The notes: generated by a model from the sequence alone, not told the origin. A stretch of DNA of 64,000 bases from Hippophae tibetana (GCA_037013495.1 CM072811.1:47251452-47315451); one strand, 5' to 3'. Shown: positions 10,838 to 22,390, counted from the stretch's first letter. Numbers and translations: made by a program.

Positions 10838-11386
10838 CTATTTATCTGCTGGTACTTGGTCCACATATTCTCCAAGTTTATGATTTTGGACCATTGGAAT
10901 AACGATAGGTTTACAATCGAGTAATCCTGACTCTGCCAATAGATCTAGAGTATATTTCCTTTGGGAAAGAAATATGTCATGTTTTGATCTTGTTACCTCA
11001 ATGCCTAAGAAGTATTTGAGCCCTCTTAAGTTCTTCATTTCAAACTCATTTGACAGTTGTTCTTGAAACCTAGAGATTTCTTCTTTATCATCCCTTGTAA
11101 TGATCATGTCATCTACATAGACTATAAGGGCTGTTATTTTTCCCCGTCGATGTTTTAGGAACAAAGTGTCGTCAGAGTTGCTTTGTTGAAATCCATATTT
11201 CCTCATTGCTGAACTCAACCTACCAAACCATACTCGAGGTGATTGTTTTAGTCCATACAATGCTCGTTGTAATCTACATGCAATTTCTTTTCCTGATGTA
11301 ACAGTATATCCTGGTGGGATATCCATGTAAATCTCTTCTTCAAGATCACCATGAAGCAAGGAATTTTTTACGTCAAGTTGGTTCAA
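10838..11386 (-). pseudogene. RE1-like Copia reverse transcriptase (fossil)
   Basis: Motifs include QLDVKNSLLHGDLEEEIYM, RLQRALYGLKQSPR, the catalytic YVDDMII and KYFLGIEV...LSQRKY. These are diagnostic of Ty1/copia. Part of the element at 9988-15612. Confidence 0.9.
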
Positions 11387-11659
11387 TGGACAATCTAAAT
11401 TTGCTGCAAGAGATTACAAAACTCTAACAGTTTTTAGTTTAGCCACAGTTGAGAAGGTTTCCTGATAATCTATCCCATGTTTCTATGTATACCATTTTGC
11501 TACTAGCCTCGCCTTGTATCGATCAACTAACCCATCTGCTTTATACTTAATGGAGAAAATCCACTTGCATCCTACCATCTTCCTCCATTGAGGCAACTTA
11601 CTTAACACCCATGTGTTATTCTTCTACAATGCCTCAAATTCTTCTTTTATAGCTTGAGC

Positions 11660-12908
11660 CTATTTTGGATCAGATAAGGCTTTTTCAATGCTACTTGGAA
11701 TTTGACATGAGGAGAATTTTTGTGCAAACGCCCTGATAGGTTCTGATAACCCTTGAGTAGATACATAATTGGCTATTGGATACTTGGATTGTTGTTCTTC
11801 TCTTTCTGAGGAGTATCGATTTGGAGGTTTGCCTTGATTGTGTCTGAAAGGTAGAACATAACCAACAGATGTATCTATAGTATTAGTTTGTAAATGTGTG
11901 ATAGGATAGCTTACCTCAGAAGTATTCTCAGCAGGAGGATCATTGGGTACTAGAGAGTGGAGTGGTGCATCAACCACTTCATCTTCTTGAGATTCAGTTA
12001 CTACTTCAGCTTCAGCTCTTAAAAGTTCAATTTTGGGTTTAGGTACTGGCTCCTCCATATTGTTGGCATGATCCGAGTATGCTGGATTGTTATTAGTGTC
12101 TAATATTTCAATATCAAGCCAATTTCGTTCTTCACCATAACTCTCTCCCAGGGTAATTGGATACTGGTGATGGGAAAAAACATTCAGATTCTAGGAAAAT
12201 GACATTCATGGTAATATAGGTTCTTTTAGTAATCGAATTGTAGCATCGATAGCCCTTTTTTTGTATGCCATACCCCAAGAATACACATCGGGCAGCACAT
12301 GGATCCAACTTAGTTCGTTGATTTTTGTGGAGGTGAACAAAAACAACACATCCAAAAATTCGGGGCAGAAGCATCAAAATAGTAGGCAGGAGAATATGAT
12401 CGGATAATACCTTTAATGGAGTTTGAAATTGTAAGGTCTTTATGGTCATGCGATTCAGTAGATACACAACTGTAGTAATAGCATCACTCCAGTATATACT
12501 AGGCATATGTGCACTGATTAGTAAGACCCGAGTAGTTTTTAAAATATGCTTATTCTTCCTCTTTGTAGTCCCATTTTGTTGTGGGGTTTGTGAACACGAG
12601 GTTTCATGGAGAATACCATGGTTTTCCAAGTATGTTTGAAATTGTTGATTAACATACTCCCCCCCCCAATTATCAGACCTAAGGATCTTAATTTTTTTAC
12701 AAAATTGTGTCTAAATCATGGTATGAAACAAGTAAAATGTAGAAAATACTTCATTTTTATGTTTGAGAAGGTAAATCCATGTCATTTGTGTACAATCATT
12801 AATAAAAATTACAAACCAACGATGACCTGACGATGTAGTGACCGGGGAAGGTCCCCAAACATCAAAATGTACTAAAGCAAAATGAATCATACTTTTATGC
12901 ATACTCAT
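11660..12908 (-). pseudogene. RE1-like Copia integrase and linker (fossil)
   Basis: The core shows FDVWGPSPV, the QTPQQNGTTKRKN catalytic-region signature and the C-terminal FGCVVFVHL...FLGYG block. A Pro/Glu-rich linker follows before the reverse transcriptase. Part of the element at 9988-15612. Confidence 0.88.
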
Positions 12909-13052
12909 AGGATAAGATGCCCTATGACTTTTTGCTAAGATACATGTATCACATTTGAAATTTGAGTGTGTAACATTTGAAAATAAACTAGGTGGTAAAA
13001 GCCTTAAATACTCAAATGATGGATGCTCAAATCGACGATGACATAACCAAAT

Positions 13053-14496
13053 TTATCGTTCCTTGTTACTAACCATGTGTTGCATGTGATTGACTTTTCC
13101 TGAACTAAGGTCATCCACATAATATAAACCTCCTCTCTTAGTACCATACCTAATGATCTCTTTGGTGAGAATATCATGTAGAAGACAAAAGGTAGAATAC
13201 ATCAATACTACACAGTTAAGATCTGAAGTGACTTGACTTACAGACATTAGTCTGTTTGAAAGAGAGGGTACAAGTAATATATTAGATAATGATAATGAAG
13301 GAGATAAAGTCACTGTTCTAGCCTCTGTAACTGGATAAGTGACCCCATTGGCATTGGAAACACGGCTCCGTCTCGACTGGGTTGTATTGGAGAGATCTTT
13401 TGGGTCAAATATCATATGATCTGTAGCTCCAAAGTCTAGAATCCAATCCTCATTATCACTATGAGTAGAGATGTGAAATGCTTTACTTGAAATACCTGGA
13501 CCTTGGGAAGATTCGGCCTAAGGAATAAGGAATAGTGATGCATTATTGGTAGCCACAACGGCTCTCCCAGTGGTTTCCCGTTTCTTCCATGCTTGAAGAT
13601 CATTCCACCATTCTGGATACCCATGTAGTTTGAAGAAGTTTTCACGGGTGTGTTTGGAGTTTCTGCAATGACCACATTTCATGTCAATAGATGGTGGATT
13701 TCCCGTTGATTTCTGGCTACCCAAAAAAGTTCCTAGTTTTGGTGGCATCAGATTATGATGTCCTTTAATCCCTTTGAAAGCCATAACTGCTCTGAGTGTC
13801 GTATCTACACCTGTGATCATCACGGTCTGCCTGACCTCTTCCCTACGGATGAATCCATAGGCTTGTTCCACCGTAGGGAATGGTTTGATTTGAAGCTCAT
13901 CACTTCGAGTTTTATCTAGTTTGTCATCAAGTCCACCGAGGAAGGTATACACTCGATCTTCCTGTATGATGGAGTTGTATTTTTGTATGTCAGTAGCACA
14001 CTCCATTGGGTTAGGACAACGAAAATCAATTTATCGCCACAACCCTTGAAGGTCATTGTAGTATTTTTCAATGGATTCACCGCATGCTTCATACGAGTAA
14101 CTCGACGGCGGAGATCATACACTTAAGACGTGTTTGTCCCATCATAGTAGGCTATAGCAGCAGAATCCCAAACCTGTTTTGCAGTTGGGAATCAGATAAA
14201 ATTTTCAATCAATGAGGGGTTCATCGAATTGATCAACCATCCTTTGACAATGGCATTTTCAGTACGCCATCTCCTGAATAAGGAGTCAGTTTCAGCAGAT
14301 TGAGGAAAATCCTCATTAATATATCCCAGTTTGTCTTTGCCAGAGATATACATCTCCACCACCTGGGCCACAAGGCATAGTTAGATCCTCCCAACTTGAT
14401 ACTAATGAGAGTATTCAACGCTTCAGTTAACAAAGATTGTGAGGTGGTCTGAGCTCTAGTTAGAACTTCAATCATTTTTGTAGTCAACTCATTCAA
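13053..14496 (-). pseudogene. RE1-like Copia gag and protease region (fossil)
   Basis: The gag start shows IKLGGSNYALW and then FLGGLDDKLDKTR and a knuckle-like CGHCRNSKHTRENFFKLHGYPEWW. The protease-to-integrase linker includes WYVDD-type text near 13100. Order and motifs are those of RE1-type plant Copia elements. Part of the element at 9988-15612. Confidence 0.82.
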
Positions 14497-14526
14497 TATG
14501 AACTTCAGTCATTTTACACCAACTAC

Positions 14527-14546
14527 TATATATATATATATATATA
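14527..14546. repeat. TA microsatellite
   Basis: About ten TA units lie between the gag start and the polyubiquitin fragment in the leader of the RE1-like Copia. Confidence 0.9.
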
Positions 14547-14649
14547 ACTCAGAACTGTAACCCTAATTTTTTTCCTATTCACGTAGAGCGATGCCCTTCT
14601 TCTGCTGCATTCCAAGTTTCTCCACGGCTACCCACGACAGAGGGTAGAT

Positions 14650-14905
14650 CAGGATGGCCGAACCCTAGCTGACTACAACATCCAGACGGAATCAACCCTC
14701 TACCTGGTCTTCTGTCTCCGTGGTGGTATGCAAATATTCATCAAACAAGTCTCATTGGAAAGACAATCACTCTCGAGGTTGAGAGCTCAGACACAATCAA
14801 CAATGTTAAGGCCAATATCCAAGATACAGATGGTATCCCACTTGACTAACAGAGGCTGATCTTTGCTGGGAATCAACTTGAAGATGGCAGCACCCGTGCT
14901 GGTTC
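14650..14905 (+). pseudogene. Captured polyubiquitin fragment
   Basis: The plus strand encodes the end of one ubiquitin unit ([11 protein letters not shown] then STLYLV..LRGG) joined directly to the start of the next at ATG 14728 (MQIF), continuing to about its LEDG..T. Head-to-tail LRGG-MQIF is diagnostic of a polyubiquitin gene. The fragment covers roughly one third of one unit and two thirds of the next. It lies inside the RE1-like Copia, between the 5' LTR and gag, in the opposite orientation to the element. It is decayed and has no function as ubiquitin. A later insertion of a ubiquitin piece into the element is possible, but no separate target duplication was found. Confidence 0.88.
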
Positions 14906-15444
14906 AACTAGGTGACACCACTTCACACACATAGACACACTCCATAAAAAAATTTGCTGAGAGGACGAATGGAGTAAACAGAGTAAGCCATATCAGCCAC
15001 CCCTGATCCTAGTAAAACAACTGATCAACCAAACCCAATTGTTTTCACATAAACGAAGATCAAAGATTTGAAAATTTAAGACTCTAAAGCTTCAAGAAAA
15101 TAGCTATTGACAGCTACTAGTAAGGTATTTCATATGCCTCATACTGATTATATGTATACAACAACTACATTTCATCACTGAATAATTTTGAATTGATTAT
15201 TGATCTGATCTCTGGGTTCAACAGAACGGTCTTTGTTTTAGATTCAGACCACAAGAATCCAAATTGGAAACTCGAAGTCTAGGGTCTCTATTCACAACAA
15301 AATGGGAGAGATTTGTATCCCAGCAGCCACACCACACCAATACACCAAATCAAACCAATGTCGAGGAGAACATAAAATAGTGTAACAAGTAGCAACGTAG
15401 GGTTTTTTATTTCTTTAGGCTAGCCATAATCTGCTCTGATACCA
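14906..15444 (-). mobile_element. 5' leader of the RE1-like Copia
   Basis: This non-coding stretch lies between the captured ubiquitin fragment and the primer site at 15432-15444 (CTCTGATACCA on the plus strand). I recognise no gene in it. It may contain further captured host sequence, but nothing is identifiable by eye. Confidence 0.5.
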
Positions 15445-15612
15445 TGTCAAAATATATTTTTTTGTTCTATGTTTTCTGTACAAGAGTATCAGTATTTGTA
15501 TACTAAGAAACGAAAAAAAAAACAAATTAAAACATTGTTATCTACCACTATCATTCTTGTCTGCCACATATTGCTGCATTGTTGTCTATCACACTACTAA
15601 CACAGGCCAACA
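15445..15612 (-). repeat. 5' LTR of the RE1-like Copia
   Basis: This 168 bp LTR is related to 9988-10164. Its inner edge carries the Met-tRNA-type primer site and its outer edge is followed by the AAATG duplication at 15613-15617, after which the receptor-kinase reading resumes. Confidence 0.9.
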
Positions 15613-15617
15613 AAATG

Positions 15618-16158
15618 GGTAATCTCATATTAATTGATCAATACAACAGAAGCTTGTGGGAAAATATTAACAATCCAACATATACAATTGTGATTGGACA
15701 ACAGTTTCCTGTTGGAAGGCTTAGATATAACCCTGTATCAAATTATGATTTTGCTAGCAATTATAGCTTTGCTATTAATGATTCAAATGCTTTTCTACAA
15801 TGGAATGGACAAACATATTGGAAATTGTTGATGGATAAAAGGACCTTCATTGATTTCAATTACAAAGTGGAATATATGGCATTAAATAGGACAGGTCTTT
15901 ATTTATTTGGTCGTAATGTATCAACAGTAGTGGTTCAGGAAGTTTTGTCACCATCAGACTTTCGAATCGCCAAGATGGATTCCCCAGGCCAATTCACCGT
16001 AAGTAGCTTTTCTGGTAGCAGCTTGAAGCAGGAATTACTTGGACGAGCTAACAGTTGTCAAATTTCTTTCACATGTGGCAGAGTTGGGTTGTGTACTATT
16101 GATTCTACGTCCAGTACCCCAATATGTTCAAGTTCATCAAGCTTCTAGGGTTTTTTTT
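15618..16158 (+). pseudogene. Captured receptor kinase, segment 2 (lectin and S-domain)
   Basis: The segment opens with GNLILIDQYNRSLWE, the bulb-lectin signature, then PTYTIVIGQQFPVG, EYMALNRTGLYLFGRN and DSPGQFTVSSFSG, and ends in a Cys-rich SLG/EGF-like part (CGRVGLCTID). This is the extracellular part of a G-type lectin S-receptor-like serine/threonine kinase, closest in memory to At5g35370. In an intact protein it would face the cell wall and bind an unknown ligand. It directly continues segment 1 across the Copia insertion. About 190 codons are readable, making this the best-preserved segment. Confidence 0.88.
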
Positions 16159-16731
16159 TGTTAAATTTGAGATTGAGGACTACCTTTGTTTATATACGCA
16201 GTGTGGTCGCGATCTACAATCGATGTGGAACTTTAACACTACTATTCACATCAGCAAAGGTCTATCCTCTTAAGACCGACATGGATGTTGAGCTTATAGA
16301 GCCCAAGTGACGGAATGCATCACTCATCAGTGGTGAAACAACTGCACTGACTGGGTAACCTTGATTTGATACCATGTTAAATTTGGGCCTAACTCCATCT
16401 CAAAACCTAGGTTATGAGATGCATGACTGCCTTTTTTATATGCATAGCGTGTGCACGATCTCTAGTCGATGTGGGACTTTAACACTCCCCCTCACATCGG
16501 TAAGGATCTGTCCCCTTAAGACCGATGGAGATGTTGAGCTTATGAAGCCCAAGTGGCAGAATGCATCACTCACTAGTGGCGAAACAACTACACTGATTAG
16601 GTAACCTTGCTCTGATACCATGTTAAATTTGGACCTGACTCTATCTCAAAACCCAGGTTATGAGATGGAGGACTGCCTTTGTTTATATGCATAGAATGGG
16701 CGCAATCTCCAATCGATGTGGGACTTTAACA
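16159..16731 (-). mobile_element. Tandem TRIM retroelement (three LTRs)
   Basis: Three LTR copies of about 80-111 bp lie at 16159-16238, 16375-16484 and 16621-16731. Each starts TGTTAAATT and ends CTTTAACA, and they are separated by two ~136 bp internal pieces. Each internal piece carries a Met-tRNA-like primer site (CTCTGATACCA on plus) next to one LTR; the second also shows a polypurine tract (CTCCCCCTCACATCG on plus). No coding capacity exists, so this is a terminal-repeat retrotransposon in miniature in tandem form. It lies within the captured receptor-kinase segment. Confidence 0.85.
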
Positions 16732-16922
16732 AATTCATCTCTTGTTTCATATATGAAGCTCGACAATGGTGTGGATTACTTTTCCAATGTTTTCTATGAG
16801 CTTGTAGTGTATGCTGTTAATTTTTCAGTCTGTCAAGACCTCTACTCAAGGAATTATTTTTGCTTAAGAATTTTCTATAAAAGCTCATCTGGTTCATGCT
16901 ACTTGATTGCCACTAAGCTGGG
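16732..16922 (+). pseudogene. Captured receptor kinase, segment 3 (PAN-like region)
   Basis: Readable text SSLVSYMKLDNGVDYFSNVF, VYAVNFSVCQDLYSRNYFCL and FYKSSSGSCYL matches the PAN/apple-like Cys-rich region of G-type lectin receptor kinases. It ends in ATKLG at the target duplication CTGGG, where the Tnt1-like Copia enters. The piece expected between segment 2 and segment 3 is missing or lost near the TRIM. Confidence 0.85.
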
Positions 16923-17265
16923 TGTTGAATAATTTACCTTAATTGAGGAGCAAATTGAGGATCAAATTAAGGAACAAATCAAAGCTTAATTCAAGGAACC
17001 TTTTGAAATCCAAGTGTTTATTCCAATTGAGAGAAAAGCTTTTGTAAGAGAAAATTGAGAGTAATTTTCTTGGGTGTAATTGGATTGTGAGTTGTGAGTG
17101 TTGTAAACACCTTGTATAATTTCTCCACTTTCAGTAAAAAGATCTACAGTAGGTCTCGAGATGTAAGCAAGATTGGCCAAACTCTGTTATCAAATTTGTG
17201 TGTTATTTTGTCTATTTTGCTTTCTCATAAATTTGGCTTATTGGGAATTTACTAATTTACCAATA
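16923..17265 (+). repeat. 5' LTR of the Tnt1-like Copia
   Basis: 343 bp, matching 21336-21733 over most of its length, for example 'gagagaaaagcttttgt' and 'aaagatctacag'. It is shorter than its partner, which also holds a TATA-like CTATAAATAG segment. Confidence 0.9.
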
Positions 17266-17349
17266 ATTGGTATCAGATCTTTTAGTGGTGATTTTTGTCA
17301 ATTTCTTAAAAGAAATAGTCAGAAACAATCTGGAGGAAGTCAGATTTGA

Positions 17350-18292
17350 GTGGGAGCAATGACCTCATATAAAGGAAAGGTGAAACTCGAGAAATTTGAT
17401 GGCACATATTTTAGGTTTTGTAAAAATACCGATAAAGGATTATCTATATCAACCTCTCTCAATAAAGAAGTCAGAGGCTATGAAGAAAGAAGATTGGAAT
17501 CTTCTAGACAGACAAGCCTTCAGATTTATTCGATTGGCGATATCACACAATGTTGCTTTCAACATAGCAAAGGAAAAGATCACAATGGGTATTATGACAA
17601 CTCTCTCCAATATGTATGAGAAACCATTGGCCTGAAACAAAGTGCACCTAATGAGGCATTTTTTCAATTTGTGGATGATGGAAGGCGCATCGGTAGCTCA
17701 ACATCTTAATGAACTCAACACAGTCATAACCTAGTTGAGTTTAGTTGAAATTGAATTTGATAAAGAAGTACGAGCATTGATACTTTTGTCCTCTCTACCA
17801 GAAAGTTGGAATGCTACTATCACGGCTGTGAATAGGTCGTCAGGAAGTAATAAGTTGAAATTTGATGATGTTCGTGATCTAGTTCTCAATGAAAATATCT
17901 GACGTATAGAGTCGGGTGAATCGTCAACCTCTTCAGTTTTGCATACAGAGTTAAGAGGAAGAAATTCAACCAGAGGGAATGGATGTGGTAGAATAGAATA
18001 CTGAGGTAGATCAAAGGACATGAGGTCCAAATCTAGGAATCCTAACAATTCCTATAGCTCGAAGACTATCGAGTGTTGGAATTGTGGGAGAACCGGGCAC
18101 TACAAAAATCAATGCAAGAGTGCACCGAAAGACAAACAAGTAAAGGCAGAGGCAAATTTTACTTCAACCTTAGGAGGAGATAATGCATTGATATGCTCTT
18201 TGGAGAGCAAGGAAGAATCTTGGGTGTTAGACTTTGGAGCATCATTCCATGCTACTTCACATAAAGAATTCTCCGAGAAATGTCCCCGGTAA
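17350..18292 (+). pseudogene. Tnt1-like Copia gag and protease (fossil)
   Basis: Gag wording includes KLEKFDGTYF, the frame AMKKEDWNLLDRQA and MYEKPLA; a zinc knuckle CWNCGRTGHYKNQCK lies at 18070-18115, followed by the protease motif WVLDFGASFHAT. Part of the element at 16923-21733. Confidence 0.88.
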
Positions 18293-18440
18293 CCTTGGAA
18301 AGGTATATCTTGGTGATGATCAACCGTGTACTATTATTGGCAAAGATGTAGTAAAGATTAAGTTGAACGGGTTTTTTTAGGAACTGAAGGATGTCATGCA
18401 TATTCCTGACCTAAGAAGGAACTTAATCTCAATAGGGTAG

Positions 18441-19732
18441 TTGGCTAGTGAAGGTTACACTACGATCTTCCATAGTGATGATTGGAAGATGTCAAAGGGT
18501 GCAATAAAGGTTTCTCGAGGCAAGAAGAGTGACACTCTTTACATGACAACAGAGGCACGTTGTTCGATTATAGTTACACCAGGCAATGGAACACCAAATT
18601 TGTGGCACCAGAGACTAGGCCACATGAGTGAGAATGGAATGAAGATTATGCACTCAAAGGAAAAACTTCCAGGTCTAAAATCTATAGAGATAGACATATA
18701 CAAGATTGCATACTTGGAAAGAAAAAAAAAGAGTAAGCTTTCAAACAAGTGGCAAAATCCCAAATAAGGAAAGGATAGAGCTCATTCACTCTGATGTTTG
18801 GGGACTAACGACCGTCTCATCCATTGGTGGGAAACACTACTTCGTGACTTTCATTAATGATTACTCTCGGAAGGTATGAGTTTACTTTCTAAAGCATAAG
18901 TCTGAAGTATTTGAGGCTTTTAGAAGATGGAAAGCTATGGTTGAAAATGAGACAAGTTTGAAGATCAAAAGTCTTAGAATCGACAATGGTGGTGAATATG
19001 AAGACACCATATTCAAAAACTTTTACTATGAGCACAAGATCAAAATGGAAAGAACTGTGCCAAGCACGCCTCAACACAATGGTATAGTTAAGCATATAAA
19101 CCGAACATTGACAGAAAGAGCTAGAAGCATTCATATACAGTTAGGTCTATCGAAGCAATTCTGGGCAGAAGTAGTCAACATAGCAACTTATTTGATCAAT
19201 CGAGGTCCATCTGTTCCATTAGAGCATAAAATACCAGAGGAGGTATGGAGCGAAAAAAGAGGTAAAACTATCACATATAAAAAATTTCGGTTGTGTAGCA
19301 TTTTTGCATATTAGTCATCAAGGCAAGAATAAGGTTGATACCAAATCCAAGAAATGCACCTTCATCGGCTATGGTGAGGATGAGTTTGGATACCATATTT
19401 GGGATGACGAAAACAAGAAAGTGATTTGTAGTATAGATGTGATTTTCAATGAAAGCGTGATGTATAAGGACATGTATAAAACAGACGCCAATGACTCAAA
19501 GCATAATGAGTCGTTATATGTAGATATAGATGACGTCCTAGATAATTCTGTAATGGAACCAATTGTAACAAGTCCTCAGCCAGAAGAACTCGTTGGACAA
19601 AATAGTATGCAACAATCCAACACACCACAACCTCTTACGCCAGCTCCTGTATTGAGAAGATATTCTCGACCTCATATGTCTAATAGAAGATACATGAACT
19701 ATATGTTGTTGATTGATGAAGGGGAGCCTTAA
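18441..19732 (+). pseudogene. Tnt1-like Copia integrase (fossil)
   Basis: The gag-pre-integrase part (LWHQRLGHMSENGMK) is followed by the core (LRIDNGGEY, TPQHNGIV) and the C-terminal FIGYG..EFGYHIWD block with a Pro-rich linker. Part of the element at 16923-21733. Confidence 0.88.
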
Positions 19733-21330
19733 TTCTATCTTGTCAAACTCGAGATTCCAGTAAATGGGAGCTTTCCATGAAAGAAGAAATGAAATCTCTC
19801 ATCTCTAACCATACATGGGAACTAGTTGAGTTACCTATGGGAAAAAGGAACTTCATAACAAATATATGTACCGGGTGAAAGAGGAGCATGATGGTTCCAA
19901 GAGATACAAAGCCTGCCTAGTTATCAAAGGTTTTCAACAGAAGGAAAGAGTTTACTATACTGACATTTTTGCTCCCGTTGTGAAGCTCAATATTATTAGA
20001 TCAATGTTGAGTATTGTAGTCATTGAAGATCTTCATCTTGAATAGTTGGATGTGAAGACTGCATTCCTTCACATAGATTTAGATGAAGAGATATACATGT
20101 ACCAGCCAGAAGGTTTCTCAGAAAGAGGGAAGAAGAACATGATGTGTAGACTTAAGAAGAGTTTGTATGGCTTGAAATAAGCCCCGAGATAGTGGTAAAG
20201 AAAGTTTGACAACTTCATGCACAAGGAAGGTTTTCAGAAGTGCAATGTTGACCACTTTTGCTACTTCAAGAGATATTGGTCTAGTTATATCATTTTACTA
20301 CTTTATGTTGATGATATGTTAGTAGCATGTTCAGAAATGGATGATATCAGAGGGTTGAAGCAGCAATTGTCAAAGGCGTTTGACATGAAAGACTTGGGTC
20401 CAACAAAGAAGATTCTTGGAATGCAAATCACAAGAAATAAGAAGAAAGGACCCTTGCAATTATCTTAGGCAGAGTACATCAATCGTGTTTTATAGAGATT
20501 CAACATGGGCATCACCAAGCTAATTAGAACACCCTTGGCCAGTCACTTTCACCTATCCAATGATCAGTCCCCTCAGACGTAGGAAGAGAGAGAATTCATG
20601 GATAAGGTTCCTTATGCCTTAACCATTGGAAGTTTGATGTGCACAATGGTCTGTACAAGACCAGACATTGGCCATACAGTGGGAGTTGTTAGCAGATTTA
20701 TGTCAAACCCAGGGAAAACTCATTGGGATGCAATCAAGTGGATTTTGAGGTATCTACGAGGTACCACAGAAAAGTACTTGTACTTTAGTGAAGGAGAGTT
20801 AAAAGTACAAGGTTACATAGACACAAACTTTGGAGGTAAAATGGATCACCGAAAAAACACCACTGGTTATATATTTACTGTTGGAACTATAGTCGTTAGT
20901 TGGATGTCACAGATATAGAAGATTGTCACTCTATCCACTATAGAAGCTGAGTATGTAGCAGTGAGTGAATCTAGTAAAGAGATGATATGACTTAAAGGTT
21001 TATTAATTGAGCTAGGGTTCAAACAGGAGAATATTTTTTGCACAGTGACAATCAAAGTGAAATACACTTGGCGAAGAATTCATCATTTCATTCTAGAACC
21101 AAGCATATTAGGCTTCATTATCACTTCATTTGATTTCTATTAGAAGATGATGTGTTAATACTGGAGAAGATTCAAGGAAGCAAAAATCTAACGGATATGT
21201 TAACAAAAGTGGTGACTATTGAAAAACTAAAGTTGTGCTCAACTTCAGTTGGTCTGCTAGAGTAACAAGGCTAGAAAAACTGCTGCATTGATCGAGGTGT
21301 GAAGACAGATTGGAATTAGTCTTCAAGTTG
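19733..21330 (+). pseudogene. Tnt1-like Copia reverse transcriptase and RNase H (fossil)
   Basis: Motifs include [19 protein letters not shown], the catalytic LLYVDDMLVACS, KDLGPTKKILGMQI, and in RNase H DKVPYALTIGSLMC, TRPDIGH, KWILRYLRGT and KNTTGYIFTV. Part of the element at 16923-21733. Confidence 0.88.
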
Positions 21331-21335
21331 GAGAT

Positions 21336-21733
21336 TGTTGAATAATTGATCTTAATTGAGGAGAAAATTGAAGAATAAATCAAGGCTTAATTCAAGGAGC
21401 AATTCAAGGAACCCTTTGAAATTCAAGGAGTGAATTTCCCTATAAATAGATGTATAATTGTAATGAATTCATAAATCCAAGTGTTCATTCCAATTGAGAG
21501 AAAAGCTTTTGTGAGAGAAAATTGAGAGTAATTTTCTTAGGTGTAATTGGGTTGTGAATTGTGAGTGTTGTAAATACCTTGTATAATTTCTCTCATTTTA
21601 GTAAAAAGATCTACAGCAGGTCCGGAGACGTAAGCAAGATTGGCTGAACTTTGTTATCAAATTTGTGTGTTATTTTGTTTATTTTTCTTTATCATAAATC
21701 TGACTTATCGAGAATTTTCGTAATTTTTCAACA
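21336..21733 (+). repeat. 3' LTR of the Tnt1-like Copia
   Basis: 398 bp, ending TTTTTCAACA and followed by the ATGGG duplication. A TATA-like CTATAAATAG is visible in the stretch absent from the left LTR. Confidence 0.9.
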
Positions 21734-22390
21734 ATGGGCTCCATTATTTTGAGCAATACAAGCAATAATGATTTATTAGGTTACCTTAAGGCTATTATTA
21801 GTTACACTTCAACAAAAGAAAATGGTAAAAATAATCAAAGTAATCAAGGACACAAAAAAAATTCCAAGGACATAAAAAATAAAAATTGATTTTACCATTT
21901 ACTGGCTTCTTTATAGTTCTAGCTCAAAGTTTCCCTTTTGAGGAAGATGGAGAATTTCAAATAACAGAGAGATAAAATTAGGCAATCCTAGCTTATTTCC
22001 TTCAGGAAATATTGGTGCCTTTTACATCCCTAACTTACCAAGAAGGTTTGATTACGAAGAGTTGGAGATGACTACTAACAACTTTAAGACCTTAATTGTG
22101 TTGGGTGGATTTGGATCTGTGTACAAAAGTACACTATCTGATCGATAATACTGTAGTGATTGTGAAGAAAATAACTAATTTAGAGGTACATGGAAGAGAG
22201 GAATTATGTATTGAGATTGCAGCTATTGGTAACGTTCATTATGCCAATTTAGTCAAATTAAATGGTTGAGTGTTTCAGGGATTTCTAGTGCTATGCCAAT
22301 TGATGATTTGCAGGAAACCATAGTTGGACATGATTCATTTGGGTCTATTGTACGAAAATAAAGCATAAATTTAGCATGGAAATAGAATGT
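21734..22390 (+). pseudogene. Captured receptor kinase, segment 4 (transmembrane and kinase N-lobe)
   Basis: Directly after the target duplication the reading GSIILSNTSNNDLLGYLKA continues segment 3. A hydrophobic stretch (LPFTGFFIVLAQSF) marks the former transmembrane helix. Then come the juxtamembrane YEELEMTTNNFK and the glycine loop GGFGSVYKSTLSD of the kinase. The similarity fades after the region corresponding to kinase subdomain V, before the catalytic HRD and DFG motifs, so the captured copy never included, or has lost, the catalytic half. It is followed by unrelated sequence of an ABHD17-like gene, so the 3' edge is a capture junction. Confidence 0.82.

Larger units (their letters stand above)
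9988..15612 (-). mobile_element. Short-LTR Copia (RE1-like) inserted in the captured kinase
   Basis: LTRs at 9988-10164 (3') and 15445-15612 (5') begin TGTTGG and end ACA on the minus strand. A polypurine tract (TTGAGGGGGAG) adjoins the 3' LTR and a TGGTATCAGAG primer site adjoins the 5' LTR. Target duplications are AAATG at 9983-9987 and 15613-15617. Internal parts in Copia order on the minus strand are gag with a CxHC knuckle (about 13500-14500), protease (around 13400), integrase (about 11650-12910), reverse transcriptase (10838-11386) with YVDDM, and RNase H (10460-10750). It is broken, with around ten or more interruptions; the LTRs differ visibly, so it is not recent. Confidence 0.9.
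16923..21733 (+). mobile_element. Tnt1-like Copia inserted in the captured kinase
   Basis: LTRs at 16923-17265 and 21336-21733 start TGTTGAATAA; the right one ends TTTTTCAACA. The primer site TTGGTATCAG follows the left LTR. Target duplications are CTGGG (16918-16922) and ATGGG (21734-21738), differing at one base. Internal order is gag with a CWNCGRTGHYKNQC knuckle, protease (WVLDFGASFH), integrase (HSDVWGP, TPQHNG), reverse transcriptase (LLYVDDMLVA) and RNase H (QGYIDTNFGG). The family resembles Tnt1 of tobacco. It is broken, with roughly ten to fifteen interruptions. Confidence 0.9.
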
